Positions 36,725-45,770 of a DNA stretch of 64,000 nucleotides are shown here, piece after piece. The notes beneath the pieces were generated by a model. It searched no databases, had not been told where the DNA came from, and saw only the letters and a program-made list of their open reading frames with translations. The stretch's first letter is position 1. Every line of letters starts with the position of its first letter. Made by a program: the position numbers and the translations under genes. The stretch is taken from positions 1 through 64,000 of the forward strand of contig CASIAX010000004.1 of NCBI GenBank assembly GCA_949372955.1, in the 5' to 3' direction. Origin of the DNA: SGZJ01 sp949372955. GTDB lineage: Bacteria > Bacteroidota > Bacteroidia > Flavobacteriales > Flavobacteriaceae.

Positions 36725-37663
36725 TTACTCAGCACAAACTGCAATTGGCATTAAGCCAGGAGCAAGACCTGTTCCAGCACTAAATATTACATCTCCATTA
36801 GGACCTGTAATTGACATTTCCATTTCTCCCCAGTAATCACCAGCGAAGAACCAGTTAGCAGCTAACGCTCCCTCAGGAATTGTTACTACTTGAACTGCAT
36901 TTGATCCACCATCTGAACTTGGCTCACAACTATCTACAGTAAATGGCTCATAATTCGAGCACATACCAGCGTAAAGAGAAGTAATGTTTCCATTAGCATC
37001 TTCTACTTCGATAGTTATTGGATTAGTTCCACCATTTCCGGTATCAGATTGCCATCCATCTCCATAAGTATCAACCATTGTTATGGTGTAATCTCCAGGA
37101 GCTGGAGAACATGAAATTAATGCATTGTATTGGAAAGGAGAAGAGAAGAATCCACCAGTAATAATACCAGCAGCTGAACTAGGTCCAAACGATCTTCCGT
37201 CTGTCAATACCACTTCTAGCTTTACAATAAATACATCACCCGCTTGATATCCATTAACTGGATCTAAACTCAAACCTAAAGCTTGTTGCATTTCACCAAA
37301 CGTAGCACTTATAGTTGCTCTTGGAAGTCCTACTGGACCTGTAGAGAATTCACTAGCAGGTATTGATTTAACAAATACATCACCTGTAGCAGGTGTAGTT
37401 GCATCTGTAGTTAAGTCTCTCAACTCAACTAAAACTCTCACCTCTGATAGTAAAGCTCCATCTTCCTCATCTTGTTCTTCTATAACTGCTGTAAAAGCAG
37501 TCGAAGGGATACTTGAGTTAAGAACAGCATTCTCAACCGAGATAGTTCTAAGGATTGCTCCTGTTTCGTAATCTAGAACATCATCAATAGTATTGTCACT
37601 GTCTTTACAAGAGAACGACACCATTAATAAAGAACAGATTAAAATTTTAAATATGTTTTTCAT
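36725..37663 (-). CDS. SusCD-linked accessory lipoprotein
   Basis: A 312-residue lipoprotein, lipobox SFSC-K (Cys19), probably outer-membrane. The middle resembles immunoglobulin-like beta-strands; the C-terminal part contains TMVDTYGDGWQSDTGNGG, the 'YGDGW' motif seen in a range of Bacteroidota extracellular proteins, plus four cysteines (in ISCSP, GMCSN, DSCEP, VCAE) that could form two disulfides. It is 17 bases after susD and ends at the strong terminator, so it takes the place a SusE/SusF-like binding lipoprotein would have. The ligand is unknown. Confidence 0.75.
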   Translation of the reverse strand: MKNIFKILICSLLMVSFSCKDSDNTIDDVLDYETGAILRTISVENAVLNSSIPSTAFTAVIEEQDEEDGALLSEVRVLVELRDLTTDATTPATGDVFVKSIPASEFSTGPVGLPRATISATFGEMQQALGLSLDPVNGYQAGDVFIVKLEVVLTDGRSFGPSSAAGIITGGFFSSPFQYNALISCSPAPGDYTITMVDTYGDGWQSDTGNGGTNPITIEVEDANGNITSLYAGMCSNYEPFTVDSCEPSSDGGSNAVQVVTIPEGALAANWFFAGDYWGEMEMSITGPNGDVIFSAGTGLAPGLMPIAVCAE

Positions 37664-37680
37664 AGTTTCTATTTTTTATA

Positions 37681-39492
37681 TTAGTTTGCAGGGTTTATAG
37701 CACCGTTATCCCAGAATACAAGTGTGTTATTATCACTTCTTTGTAGAATACTTGGATTAGCACTTATTTCACTACTAGGGTATAAACCAGTTCTTGGGAA
37801 AAGACCAGATTCAGCTGGATCAGAAAGAGATCTCTGTAGAGTTCTCGGGTGTCCAGTTCTTCTGATAAAGTTCCAAGCATCATTAGCTCCACCAAACATA
37901 GCAACAAAATATTCTTCACCTAGAATGTCTAATTTATCTTTTTCAACTGGCCATCCAAAACCATCTAGAGCACTAGATAGAGGAGCCGCGTTAAATTCAG
38001 CCATTTTGTTTGTTACGAATTCAGCAACCCAAGCAGCAGAAGGAGCGTTAGCTACATCAGCATCAGCATCCAGAGAAATCATTCCAGTTACTTTAGCCAT
38101 AGATTGGTTCATTCCTTGTTCCATGTACATTCCAGCCATTGCTGTATCACCTAGCCACATTGCAGCCTCAGCTTTCATAAACGAAACGTATGAAGATAAG
38201 TAGATTGGCCATATTCCGGCACCACCACCACCTTGTCCTTGACCTACAGCACCAGTTGGTAATGCAGATAAAGTAGTTTCATATATTTGAACGTCTGGTT
38301 GGTTGTCAAAGCTTCCACCTGCAGGGTAAACACCATAAGCAGTTTTAGTAAAGGCATCCGGAGGTGTTCCCTCGTCGTTTCCATGCGCTCTACCCCAATA
38401 TCCACCAATGTTTGAACACTGTGTAGCTTCATCAGGAGTAAACTCTAAATGGAAAGGTACTGTCTGTAATGAACATTGTAATGTTTCACCATTAGCAGAA
38501 CTTCCACCGAAATCTAAAGGCCAAAGGTAAGCAGCACCACTAAAATATAATGCAGTTTGGTTACCTGGAGTATTATAAGTCTGTCTGTAGAAATAATACT
38601 TTCTTCTTGGATCTCCTAAACGAGCTTCCGTTCCTGGTTGCCAGTTATCAAAGAATAAATTTCTCCAATCATCAAAGCTACCAGCCATATGACCCATCAT
38701 CCAAGATGATTGGTAATCGTTAGCTCCAGAAGTAGTATAATCAGTACTGTAATATGGATGTCTAGTATCAGGTTGTAACTCTTGAGTTCCATAATCAAAT
38801 TGGAAATCATCAGCAGCTGACTCTATTACATTAGTTTGAGCTAATGCAGCAGCGTAGTTACCAGTTGTTAAGTTAGCACGCATTAAAAGTGTGTTGTGTA
38901 ATTTAACCCACTTAGAGATATCTCCACCGTAGAATAAATCATTACCACCACCTGCAGTACCTAAGTACCCAGCAGCTTCACCTAACATTGCAACAGCAGC
39001 AGCATAAACAGATTCGCCATCATCAACACCCGGTGAAGGGTATTCAGTAGCGTTAACTGCTTCACTCCAAGGAATATCTCCTAAAGAATCCACAAGTCCC
39101 ATTATTACATGAGATTGCATAATCTTAGAAATACCCATATGGAAATCTAATAATCCATCTGTGTTTAATCCTTCGATAACTGCGATATCTGGCATCATGC
39201 CTGAGTATAATGATGCCCATGCACCACTAACAGTACCACCACCAAAGTTATTGTAATAGTTTCTACCTCCCATATGAGATATTCTACCTAAGGCAGCACC
39301 ATTGTATTGCATATCCTGCATAGCTCCTATGTAGCTAAGCTGAATATTGTTCAGTAACAGATCAGCATCCGCTAGATCTGGAGACAGTGAGTTTGGACTA
39401 GCAAGATCTTCCATCTCAAGTGTATCACAAGAGTAGAACATCGTGCTTGAAGCTACGACTGTCATTAATAAGTATTTGTATATTTTTTTCAT
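37681..39492 (-). CDS. SusD/RagB-family outer-membrane lipoprotein
   Basis: A 603-residue lipoprotein (lipobox FYSC-D, Cys22) of the SusD-like group. It starts DTLEMEDLASPNSLSPDLAD, has the helical TPR-like region with AVNATEYPSPGVDDGESVYA and later EKDKLDILGEEYFVAMFGGANDAWNFIRRTGHP, which is typical of SusD_like proteins that do not bind starch. It forms the lid over the SusC barrel and catches the substrate. It follows susC by 21 bases. Its composition (Gly, Ala, Trp, acidic) is that of a surface protein. Confidence 0.93.
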   Translation of the reverse strand: MKKIYKYLLMTVVASSTMFYSCDTLEMEDLASPNSLSPDLADADLLLNNIQLSYIGAMQDMQYNGAALGRISHMGGRNYYNNFGGGTVSGAWASLYSGMMPDIAVIEGLNTDGLLDFHMGISKIMQSHVIMGLVDSLGDIPWSEAVNATEYPSPGVDDGESVYAAAVAMLGEAAGYLGTAGGGNDLFYGGDISKWVKLHNTLLMRANLTTGNYAAALAQTNVIESAADDFQFDYGTQELQPDTRHPYYSTDYTTSGANDYQSSWMMGHMAGSFDDWRNLFFDNWQPGTEARLGDPRRKYYFYRQTYNTPGNQTALYFSGAAYLWPLDFGGSSANGETLQCSLQTVPFHLEFTPDEATQCSNIGGYWGRAHGNDEGTPPDAFTKTAYGVYPAGGSFDNQPDVQIYETTLSALPTGAVGQGQGGGGAGIWPIYLSSYVSFMKAEAAMWLGDTAMAGMYMEQGMNQSMAKVTGMISLDADADVANAPSAAWVAEFVTNKMAEFNAAPLSSALDGFGWPVEKDKLDILGEEYFVAMFGGANDAWNFIRRTGHPRTLQRSLSDPAESGLFPRTGLYPSSEISANPSILQRSDNNTLVFWDNGAINPAN

Positions 39493-39513
39493 GATTAAAT
39501 TGTTTTATAATTA

Positions 39514-42500
39514 TTAAAATGATGCTTTAAGACTGATTCCGAATCTTTTTGAACTAGGTCCATTAAGATAATCAAATCCTCTACCGTTACCTACACCTAC
39601 ACCCGCAACATTAGGGTCAAAGTTTGTAGCATCTGGTACATTGTATGCATCATACCATAAGTTAAATCCTGTAGCCGTGATAGATAAAGCTCCAAATGGA
39701 GTCTTGTCTAACATGTCTTGAGGGAATGAATAACCTAAAGATATTTCTTGCAATCTCACTACAGAACCATCGTAAATTGATAATTCTTTAGGACCAAATA
39801 ACACATTGTTAAAGTAGTAAGTTGAGTTGTTTACCTGTAGAATGTTCTCAGAACCATCTTCTAAAACACCAGGAAGAATAAATGTATTCTTTCTGTCTTC
39901 AACAACACCACCTCTACCAAGTAGAGTTGCTACAGTTGATGTAGCAATATCACCACCAGAAGTATGACTAAATTGGAATCCAAAATTAAAGTTTTTGAAT
40001 GACATTGTATTAATTACATTCATTACATAATCAGGATTTGGATTACCAATGATAGGCGTAATTGATCTAGAACCAGCAGTTCCAGCCTCAACTTGATTAC
40101 CATTAGCATCAATAGACATAGATTCTTCAATTACATAGTTACCAGATGCATTTACAACGTATTGACCAAGATCATTTCTTTTGATTCTTGTTCCTACTAT
40201 AACACCTAATTGTTGACCTTCTATAGCAGCATTAGCACCTAATGTTGCACTAGTTGAACCAGCATATAAAATTTGATCATCTTCTTGTTCAGTTACAATT
40301 TGATCACCAGCAGTAAAGTTTACTCTAGTATTCCAATTTAAACCATCATTAGATTCCATAACATCAAAATCTAGATCTAATTCAATACCGTCTCCTTGAA
40401 CTTGACCAATATTATCTTGTGTGGTAGTAAAACCAGTAGATGTTGGTAAAGGTTTGTTAACGATTAAATCAGTACTAGTTTTTTCGTAGTAAGAAGCATT
40501 AATACCAAGTCTGTTGTTAAACATTCTTGCATCAACTCCTACTTCGAATTCACCTAGTAGTTCTGGCTTTAAATCTGGATTAGCTTGAAAATTACTAACT
40601 GAGTTAGTAATTATACCTCCAATAGCTCCACCATTTTGATTAGTACTTTGATTTACACTGTTAACCGTTGGATAACCTCCAGGGAAACCTGCAGATGTAC
40701 CATAACTAATTCTAGTTTTTAAATAACTTAAGTTATCAGACTTCATGTCTTCGTTGGCAGCAGTTGGTAAAAATGCTAAACTTACACTTGGATATAACAT
40801 GCTATTGTTCTCTGTAGGTAAGTTAGAAACCCAATCGTTTCTAGCTGATACATTCAAGAATAAATAGTCGTTATAATCAATATCCACAGTTCCGAATACA
40901 CCAACGGTGTTTCGACTGCTTTCTCCAGCAATTGGAGTTTGGTTTTCAAAATTAAAGTGTTGTATAACACCAAATACAATTTGACCTGTACTTCCAACTC
41001 CAGAAACAGTAACGTTTCTTCTTTGCGATTCAGCACCAAGAGTAAATGTCATTCCAATTTCATCTGATAATTCATAACTACCATTTAAATTTAAGAAGTG
41101 AGTATTTACGCTAACATTGTTATCATATGAATCTAAGTATCCGAAGACAGCTTCATTAAAGTTAACACCATCTTTATTAGAGTATGCTGTATTTCTTTCG
41201 TTATACCAATCTAAACCATAACGGTAACTTAATGATAAGTTATCATTTAACTCATAGGTAAGTTGTGCATTTCCATATACTCTATTGGTAACTTGTCCAC
41301 CAGAAGAGTTTTTCACTGACCATCTTGGATTGATAATATCGTTACCATTTCTGTAGTAAATACTACCTCCTGTTTCAGGCATTTCAAATGGTAAGCCCAT
41401 TAAATCTACATTTCTAGGAGTAAAGAATACATTACCGAATGTTGACCATCCTAATGTTCCATTACCTCTACTTGCTCCAATTGGAGGAGATTTTACGCTA
41501 TTGTTAACGTAATTAATAGATCCTTGTGCAGTAAATTTATTTGAAAGTTTAGCTCTACCACCAATAGATAAAGTATTTCTTCTTATTCCATTTCCTGGAG
41601 TAAAACCTTTTTCATCTAAATGACCGTAGTTTATATTATAAGATACAGTGCCATCACCGGATTGTCCAGCAACAGATAGGTTAGTATTAGATACCGCACC
41701 TGATCTAAAGAAATTTTCAACACTTTCGTAAGGTTTCCATTCGTATCTCTGACCAGTATACTGTTCGTTCAATACGTTGTTACCACCTTGGAAGTTATTA
41801 AGAAATGCAGAAGATCCGTAAGGATGCTCTACAGTACCAATACCATCAGTATCAATAATTGTTCCAGCTGGATCATTTGCCCATCCGTCTACACCATCTC
41901 TAGCGAAAGCAGGTCCCCAGTTACTGAAGAACCAACCAAACGATTGATCAAATCCACCACCATATTTGTTTTGATAATCAGGCATTGAAGCGATTTCATT
42001 AACAAAATAAGATTGGTTAATAGTGATTTCTGTTTTCTTAGGCCCTTTTGGAGCAGCAGAACCAGATTTTGTAGTAATTACAATTACACCATTTTTACCA
42101 GCAGTACCATATAATGTAGCTGCAGCTAATCCTTTAAGAACATTTACACTAGCAATGTTATTTGGATCTAAATCCAAAAATCTACTTGATCCAATGTTAC
42201 CACTAAAGAAGCTACCTTGTGTGTTGGTATCACTACTAAAAGGAATACCATCAACAACAAATAATGCTTGATTACTACCGTTAATAGAAGAATAACCTCT
42301 AATAACTACATTGGTAGCAGATCCTGATGTACCACTTGCAGATGTTATTGCAACACCTGAAGCTTTTCCAGATAATACTCTGGCAACATCACCTTCTGTT
42401 CTTTGTTCCATTTCTTCACCAGCTACTTCACTAACCGCATAACCAAGAGATTTTTTCTCTCTAGAAATACCTAGGGCAGTTACAACAACTTCATCAAGTT

Positions 42501-42801
42501 CTGCAACGTTTTCACTCATAGTTACATTAACTGTTCCTGAAGATCCTACAGTTTCACTCACTGTAGAGTATCCTAGATAAGTAAATGTAAGTACAGATCC
42601 CTGATCAGTCATGATGCTATAATTACCATCAAAATCCGATTGAGTACCGGTAGTTGTACCTTGTACAATAATGTTTACTCCAGCAACGGGCATTCCAGAA
42701 TTATCTGAAACATTACCTGAAACTGCTTTTCCTTGTGCAAATGTCATTTGCACAATCAACGCTAGTAAAAGCGTTAAAATTCCACTAAACTTTGTTTTCA
42801 T
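39514..42801 (-). CDS. SusC/RagA-family TonB-linked outer-membrane transporter
   Basis: A 1095-residue TonB-dependent receptor. Signal peptide 1-22; then the carboxypeptidase-regulatory-like domain (VSGNVSDNSGMPVAGVNIIV), the TonB-plug region including RGYSSINGSNQALFVVDGIP and KGLAAATLYGTAGKNGVIVITTK, and a 22-strand barrel ending KRFGISLKASF with terminal Phe. It imports a substrate using proton-motive force from TonB. It leads a SusC-SusD-lipoprotein operon. There are no glycoside hydrolases, lyases or sulfatases beside it, so it may import something other than a polysaccharide (peptides, for instance). Confidence 0.95.
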   Translation of the reverse strand: MKTKFSGILTLLLALIVQMTFAQGKAVSGNVSDNSGMPVAGVNIIVQGTTTGTQSDFDGNYSIMTDQGSVLTFTYLGYSTVSETVGSSGTVNVTMSENVAELDEVVVTALGISREKKSLGYAVSEVAGEEMEQRTEGDVARVLSGKASGVAITSASGTSGSATNVVIRGYSSINGSNQALFVVDGIPFSSDTNTQGSFFSGNIGSSRFLDLDPNNIASVNVLKGLAAATLYGTAGKNGVIVITTKSGSAAPKGPKKTEITINQSYFVNEIASMPDYQNKYGGGFDQSFGWFFSNWGPAFARDGVDGWANDPAGTIIDTDGIGTVEHPYGSSAFLNNFQGGNNVLNEQYTGQRYEWKPYESVENFFRSGAVSNTNLSVAGQSGDGTVSYNINYGHLDEKGFTPGNGIRRNTLSIGGRAKLSNKFTAQGSINYVNNSVKSPPIGASRGNGTLGWSTFGNVFFTPRNVDLMGLPFEMPETGGSIYYRNGNDIINPRWSVKNSSGGQVTNRVYGNAQLTYELNDNLSLSYRYGLDWYNERNTAYSNKDGVNFNEAVFGYLDSYDNNVSVNTHFLNLNGSYELSDEIGMTFTLGAESQRRNVTVSGVGSTGQIVFGVIQHFNFENQTPIAGESSRNTVGVFGTVDIDYNDYLFLNVSARNDWVSNLPTENNSMLYPSVSLAFLPTAANEDMKSDNLSYLKTRISYGTSAGFPGGYPTVNSVNQSTNQNGGAIGGIITNSVSNFQANPDLKPELLGEFEVGVDARMFNNRLGINASYYEKTSTDLIVNKPLPTSTGFTTTQDNIGQVQGDGIELDLDFDVMESNDGLNWNTRVNFTAGDQIVTEQEDDQILYAGSTSATLGANAAIEGQQLGVIVGTRIKRNDLGQYVVNASGNYVIEESMSIDANGNQVEAGTAGSRSITPIIGNPNPDYVMNVINTMSFKNFNFGFQFSHTSGGDIATSTVATLLGRGGVVEDRKNTFILPGVLEDGSENILQVNNSTYYFNNVLFGPKELSIYDGSVVRLQEISLGYSFPQDMLDKTPFGALSITATGFNLWYDAYNVPDATNFDPNVAGVGVGNGRGFDYLNGPSSKRFGISLKASF

Positions 42802-42831
42802 GTTTATAATTTATTTGTATTAGTCTAAAGA

Positions 42832-42862
42832 CAAAAATCATAAATAAATGTTAAAAAAACAA
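42832..42862 (-). promoter_or_regulatory. Probable promoter of the susC operon
   Basis: On the minus strand TTG (42862-42860), 20 bases, then GATTTTTG (42839-42832), one base off TAnnTTTG. The -7 box ends 30 bases before the susC ATG. Confidence 0.45.
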
Positions 42863-43036
42863 CATTATTCCAATAAACTTTGCCTCTCTATACCCTCTTT
42901 TAACCATATAAAGTAGTTATAATTTGGTTTTATTCTAGTTAAAATTTGTTAAAAAAAGCTTAAATAAGTCGTTATATCTCTTAATTGAAGTGTTGTAATG
43001 CCGATAAGAGGTGTTTTAATTGTGGTATTTATTTCT

Positions 43037-44719
43037 TTAAAAAGTATTCGAGAAACTAACATGAATTTTTGATAACTTTAAGTCCACTGACTCTCCCTTT
43101 TTTACTCCATTAGCATAGTTTATTTTAAAGACACCAGAATCTGTATTTATATTCAGGCCTAAACCTACACCATATATATAGTCCTTTATATTACCTAATG
43201 AATCTTCATAATATGCTGTATCAAATATTGTATTAATATATATGTTGTTATCTATTGTAAATCTATATTCAGAATTTATCATAAATAGTTTATTGGCAGC
43301 TATGCTATTTTCTTCAAAACCTCTTATCGAATTTATTCCTCCAAATAATAGCATTTCGTTTAGATAAAAATTATCAGATATCAATCCGTATGATTCAAAA
43401 TTTAAGTAGATACTGCTGTTGTCTGTTATACTGAAGTTGTTAAAGGTCTTTGTTTTATATTTTATTTGTTTTTTAGTATTTGTATTATCTCTTCTTTCAC
43501 CAAAAGAGAACTCCAGAGTGTTTAAAAATTTTATTGGGATTAATTTATTGTTACTATTTTGTACAAGATAGCTGTATCTAATTTTTTGGAATTTTGAGTT
43601 GTAATCTTTTATGCTCTGACTAACAATTGTTAAATTACTTACAGAATTCAGGTAATTAAGGTGAAGGCTTATATTGTGTTTGTTTTTTGTTAAGAAGTTT
43701 ACCCCTATGGATTGCTCGTCTTTGGTATATGAGGAATCTTTTTTTGTAAGATTTAGACTTAACTCTAGGCCAATAGGTGATTGTAGTACAAAAGGAGCTA
43801 TAATGGTAGTCTTAAAAAATTTATCTTCATTGTCTGTGCTTTTGTAATCTAATGTTATCTCTTCGCCATAGTTTAAGGTATTGCTCAGTTTTAAATTTAC
43901 ATACCCATTTAGCTCAAGTTTATTAGAATCTTCATTTGTTGCAAAACCTATAAATCCATCGAAGCTGTTATTGTTCGTCTTTTCAATAAATAAATATGTT
44001 ATTGTAGAATCTTTTTTAAACAGTACCTCGGGATCCTTTGTTTGTCTTACAAATCCTAGGTTGTTGATTTTTTTACTTTTTTCTTTTATCTTTTCAAAAT
44101 CAAAAGTTTCCTTAGTCAATAATTTTAAGTATTGCTTTGTAAAAGACCTAGGGAACTTTTCATACCCCTTTATTTTTATCTTATCTAAAGTTCTCTTTTC
44201 TCCTAATTCAACATTTAAGTTAGCGACTATACTATTATTGTCAATTTCTTTTATATTGATTAATTTAATTTTATTAAAAGGGTATCCTTTGTCTGCTATT
44301 TTTTTTGTGGTTTTTTTTAGGAAATTTTCTAATTCATTAATTTTAAGTGTGTAATATTCTTTGTTCTCTATTTTTATTATTTTGTTTTCAAAAATGATGA
44401 CTTTATTTACATCATATATATATATGTTATTAAATTTCTTATTTAGTTCTAGTGAGATATTGTAATTAAAACTATCTTTTTTTGTAGTTTCTTTAATCCT
44501 CGCATTAAAGTAACCTTGTTTTTTTAAACTATCTAAGGACCTATCTACGATTTTCTCTAAATCTGTGAACTCAATAGCATTCTTTTTAATTTTTTTATAA
44601 TTCGAGATGTCTGCTGAATTACCTACAAACTCAATTTCTAAATTTATATTTTGAGAATAAGCGTAGTGGCAACTAGATAGAAAGAAAAAAAAGTATAGGA
44701 TTTTATTTCGGTTACGCAT
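43037..44719 (-). CDS. BamA/TamA-like Omp85 outer-membrane protein
   Basis: A 560-residue Omp85-type protein. Signal peptide to about residue 22; then roughly 200 residues of POTRA-like modules (e.g. KKQGYFNARIKET, KGYPFNKIKLI, KIKGYEKFP) and a C-terminal barrel of about 16 strands with the hallmark GGINSIRGFEE (Arg466), ending HVSFSNTF. It is shorter than BamA (about 800) and resembles the flavobacterial short Omp85 or TamA-like group. It probably inserts or moves proteins at the outer membrane; substrates unknown. It is divergent from rpsL. Confidence 0.85.
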   Translation of the reverse strand: MRNRNKILYFFFFLSSCHYAYSQNINLEIEFVGNSADISNYKKIKKNAIEFTDLEKIVDRSLDSLKKQGYFNARIKETTKKDSFNYNISLELNKKFNNIYIYDVNKVIIFENKIIKIENKEYYTLKINELENFLKKTTKKIADKGYPFNKIKLINIKEIDNNSIVANLNVELGEKRTLDKIKIKGYEKFPRSFTKQYLKLLTKETFDFEKIKEKSKKINNLGFVRQTKDPEVLFKKDSTITYLFIEKTNNNSFDGFIGFATNEDSNKLELNGYVNLKLSNTLNYGEEITLDYKSTDNEDKFFKTTIIAPFVLQSPIGLELSLNLTKKDSSYTKDEQSIGVNFLTKNKHNISLHLNYLNSVSNLTIVSQSIKDYNSKFQKIRYSYLVQNSNNKLIPIKFLNTLEFSFGERRDNTNTKKQIKYKTKTFNNFSITDNSSIYLNFESYGLISDNFYLNEMLLFGGINSIRGFEENSIAANKLFMINSEYRFTIDNNIYINTIFDTAYYEDSLGNIKDYIYGVGLGLNINTDSGVFKINYANGVKKGESVDLKLSKIHVSFSNTF

Positions 44720-44813
44720 GGTTTGTACAAGATATATGTTGAAACGCTTATATCCTTATAATAGTGTGTTTTTAAGCTATTTTAAAAAAACTTTCAAAAT
44801 TTAATAATTAAGA

Positions 44814-44844
44814 TTTGAATAATTCATTTTAATTTCTACCTTTG
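44814..44844 (+). promoter_or_regulatory. Main promoter of the str-S10-spc-alpha ribosomal block
   Basis: TTTG at 44814-44817, 19 bases, then TACCTTTG at 44837-44844: an exact consensus Bacteroidota housekeeping promoter. The leader of about 40 bases before the rpsL ATG (44891) includes CTCCT...AGGGG, which can form a five-base-pair hairpin. Confidence 0.85.
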
Positions 44845-44890
44845 CACGCTCCTTATGAATAGGGGAAATTAAAAAATATTATAATATAAT

Positions 44891-45265
44891 ATGCCAACAA
44901 TATCACAGTTAGTAAAAAAAGGAAGAGCCAAAACAATCAAGAAGAGTAAATCGGCTGCTTTAAATTCATGTCCTCAAAAACGTGGAGTTTGTACTCGTGT
45001 ATATACTACTACACCAAAGAAACCTAACTCGGCTATGCGTAAAGTAGCTAGAGTAAGATTAACTAATGGTAAAGAAGTAAACGCGTACATCCCAGGTGAG
45101 GGTCATAATTTACAAGAGCATTCGATAGTATTGGTTAGAGGTGGAAGGGTAAAAGATTTGCCAGGTGTTAGATATCACATTGTTCGTGGAGCTTTAGATA
45201 CCGCAGGTGTCGAAGGTAGAACACAAAGAAGATCTAAGTACGGAGCAAAACGCCCAAAGAAATAA
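44891..45265 (+). CDS. rpsL: 30S ribosomal protein S12
   Basis: 124 residues, full length. S12 lines the decoding centre. Lys43 (TPKKPNS) and Lys88 (GGRVKDLPG) are the wild-type residues at the positions where streptomycin-resistance changes arise, so no resistance allele is present; Asp89 is the site methylthiolated by RimO in other bacteria. First gene of the block, 46 bases after the promoter, 22 bases before rpsG. Confidence 0.98.
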   Translation: MPTISQLVKKGRAKTIKKSKSAALNSCPQKRGVCTRVYTTTPKKPNSAMRKVARVRLTNGKEVNAYIPGEGHNLQEHSIVLVRGGRVKDLPGVRYHIVRGALDTAGVEGRTQRRSKYGAKRPKK

Positions 45266-45287
45266 TTAAAAGTTTTAATTAGAAGAA

Positions 45288-45764
45288 ATGAGAAAAAAAC
45301 AGGCAAAAAAAAGACCATTATTACCAGATCCTAAGTTTAACGACCAACTAGTTACTAGGTTTGTTAATATGATGATGTGGTCAGGTAAGAAGTCAACAGC
45401 ATTTAAGATATTCTATGATGCTATTGATGTAGTTGAATCTAAAAACACAGATGAAGAGAAATCTGCTTTAGAGATTTGGAAAGAAGCACTAACAAATGTT
45501 ATGCCTCATGTCGAAGTTAGAAGTAGAAGAATAGGTGGAGCAACTTTTCAAATTCCTAACCCTATTAGAGCAGATAGAAAAATTTCTACTGCAATGAAGT
45601 GGTTAATTAGTTTTTCTAGAAAAAGAAACGAAAAATCTATGGCTCAAAAATTAGCTGCAGAAATTCTTGCTGCTTCGAAAGAAGAAGGAAGTGCAGTTAA
45701 AAAGAAAGTAGATACTCATAAAATGGCTGAAGCCAATAAAGCATTTTCACACTTTAGATTCTAA
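45288..45764 (+). CDS. rpsG: 30S ribosomal protein S7
   Basis: 158 residues. S7 binds the 3' major domain of 16S rRNA and starts head assembly. Typical segments are RKKQAKKRPLLPDPKFND and VEVRSRRIGGATFQIPNPI. The gap to fusA is six bases. Confidence 0.98.
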   Translation: MRKKQAKKRPLLPDPKFNDQLVTRFVNMMMWSGKKSTAFKIFYDAIDVVESKNTDEEKSALEIWKEALTNVMPHVEVRSRRIGGATFQIPNPIRADRKISTAMKWLISFSRKRNEKSMAQKLAAEILAASKEEGSAVKKKVDTHKMAEANKAFSHFRF

Positions 45765-45770
45765 TCAAAA

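Noticed and set aside
37724..38203. 159-residue open frame on the plus strand opposite susD
   Set aside because: Antisense shadow of a Gly/Ala-rich coding sequence; no start context and no recognisable domain.
42978..43010. CTCTTA...TAAGAG inverted repeat after the Omp85 gene
   Set aside because: Only six base pairs with a 21-base loop and no T run on either side, so not called as a terminator or an operator.
43881..44354. 157-residue hydrophobic frame opposite the Omp85 gene
   Set aside because: The Phe/Leu/Ser-rich composition is what the complement of Lys/Glu/Asn-rich codons gives; not a membrane protein gene.
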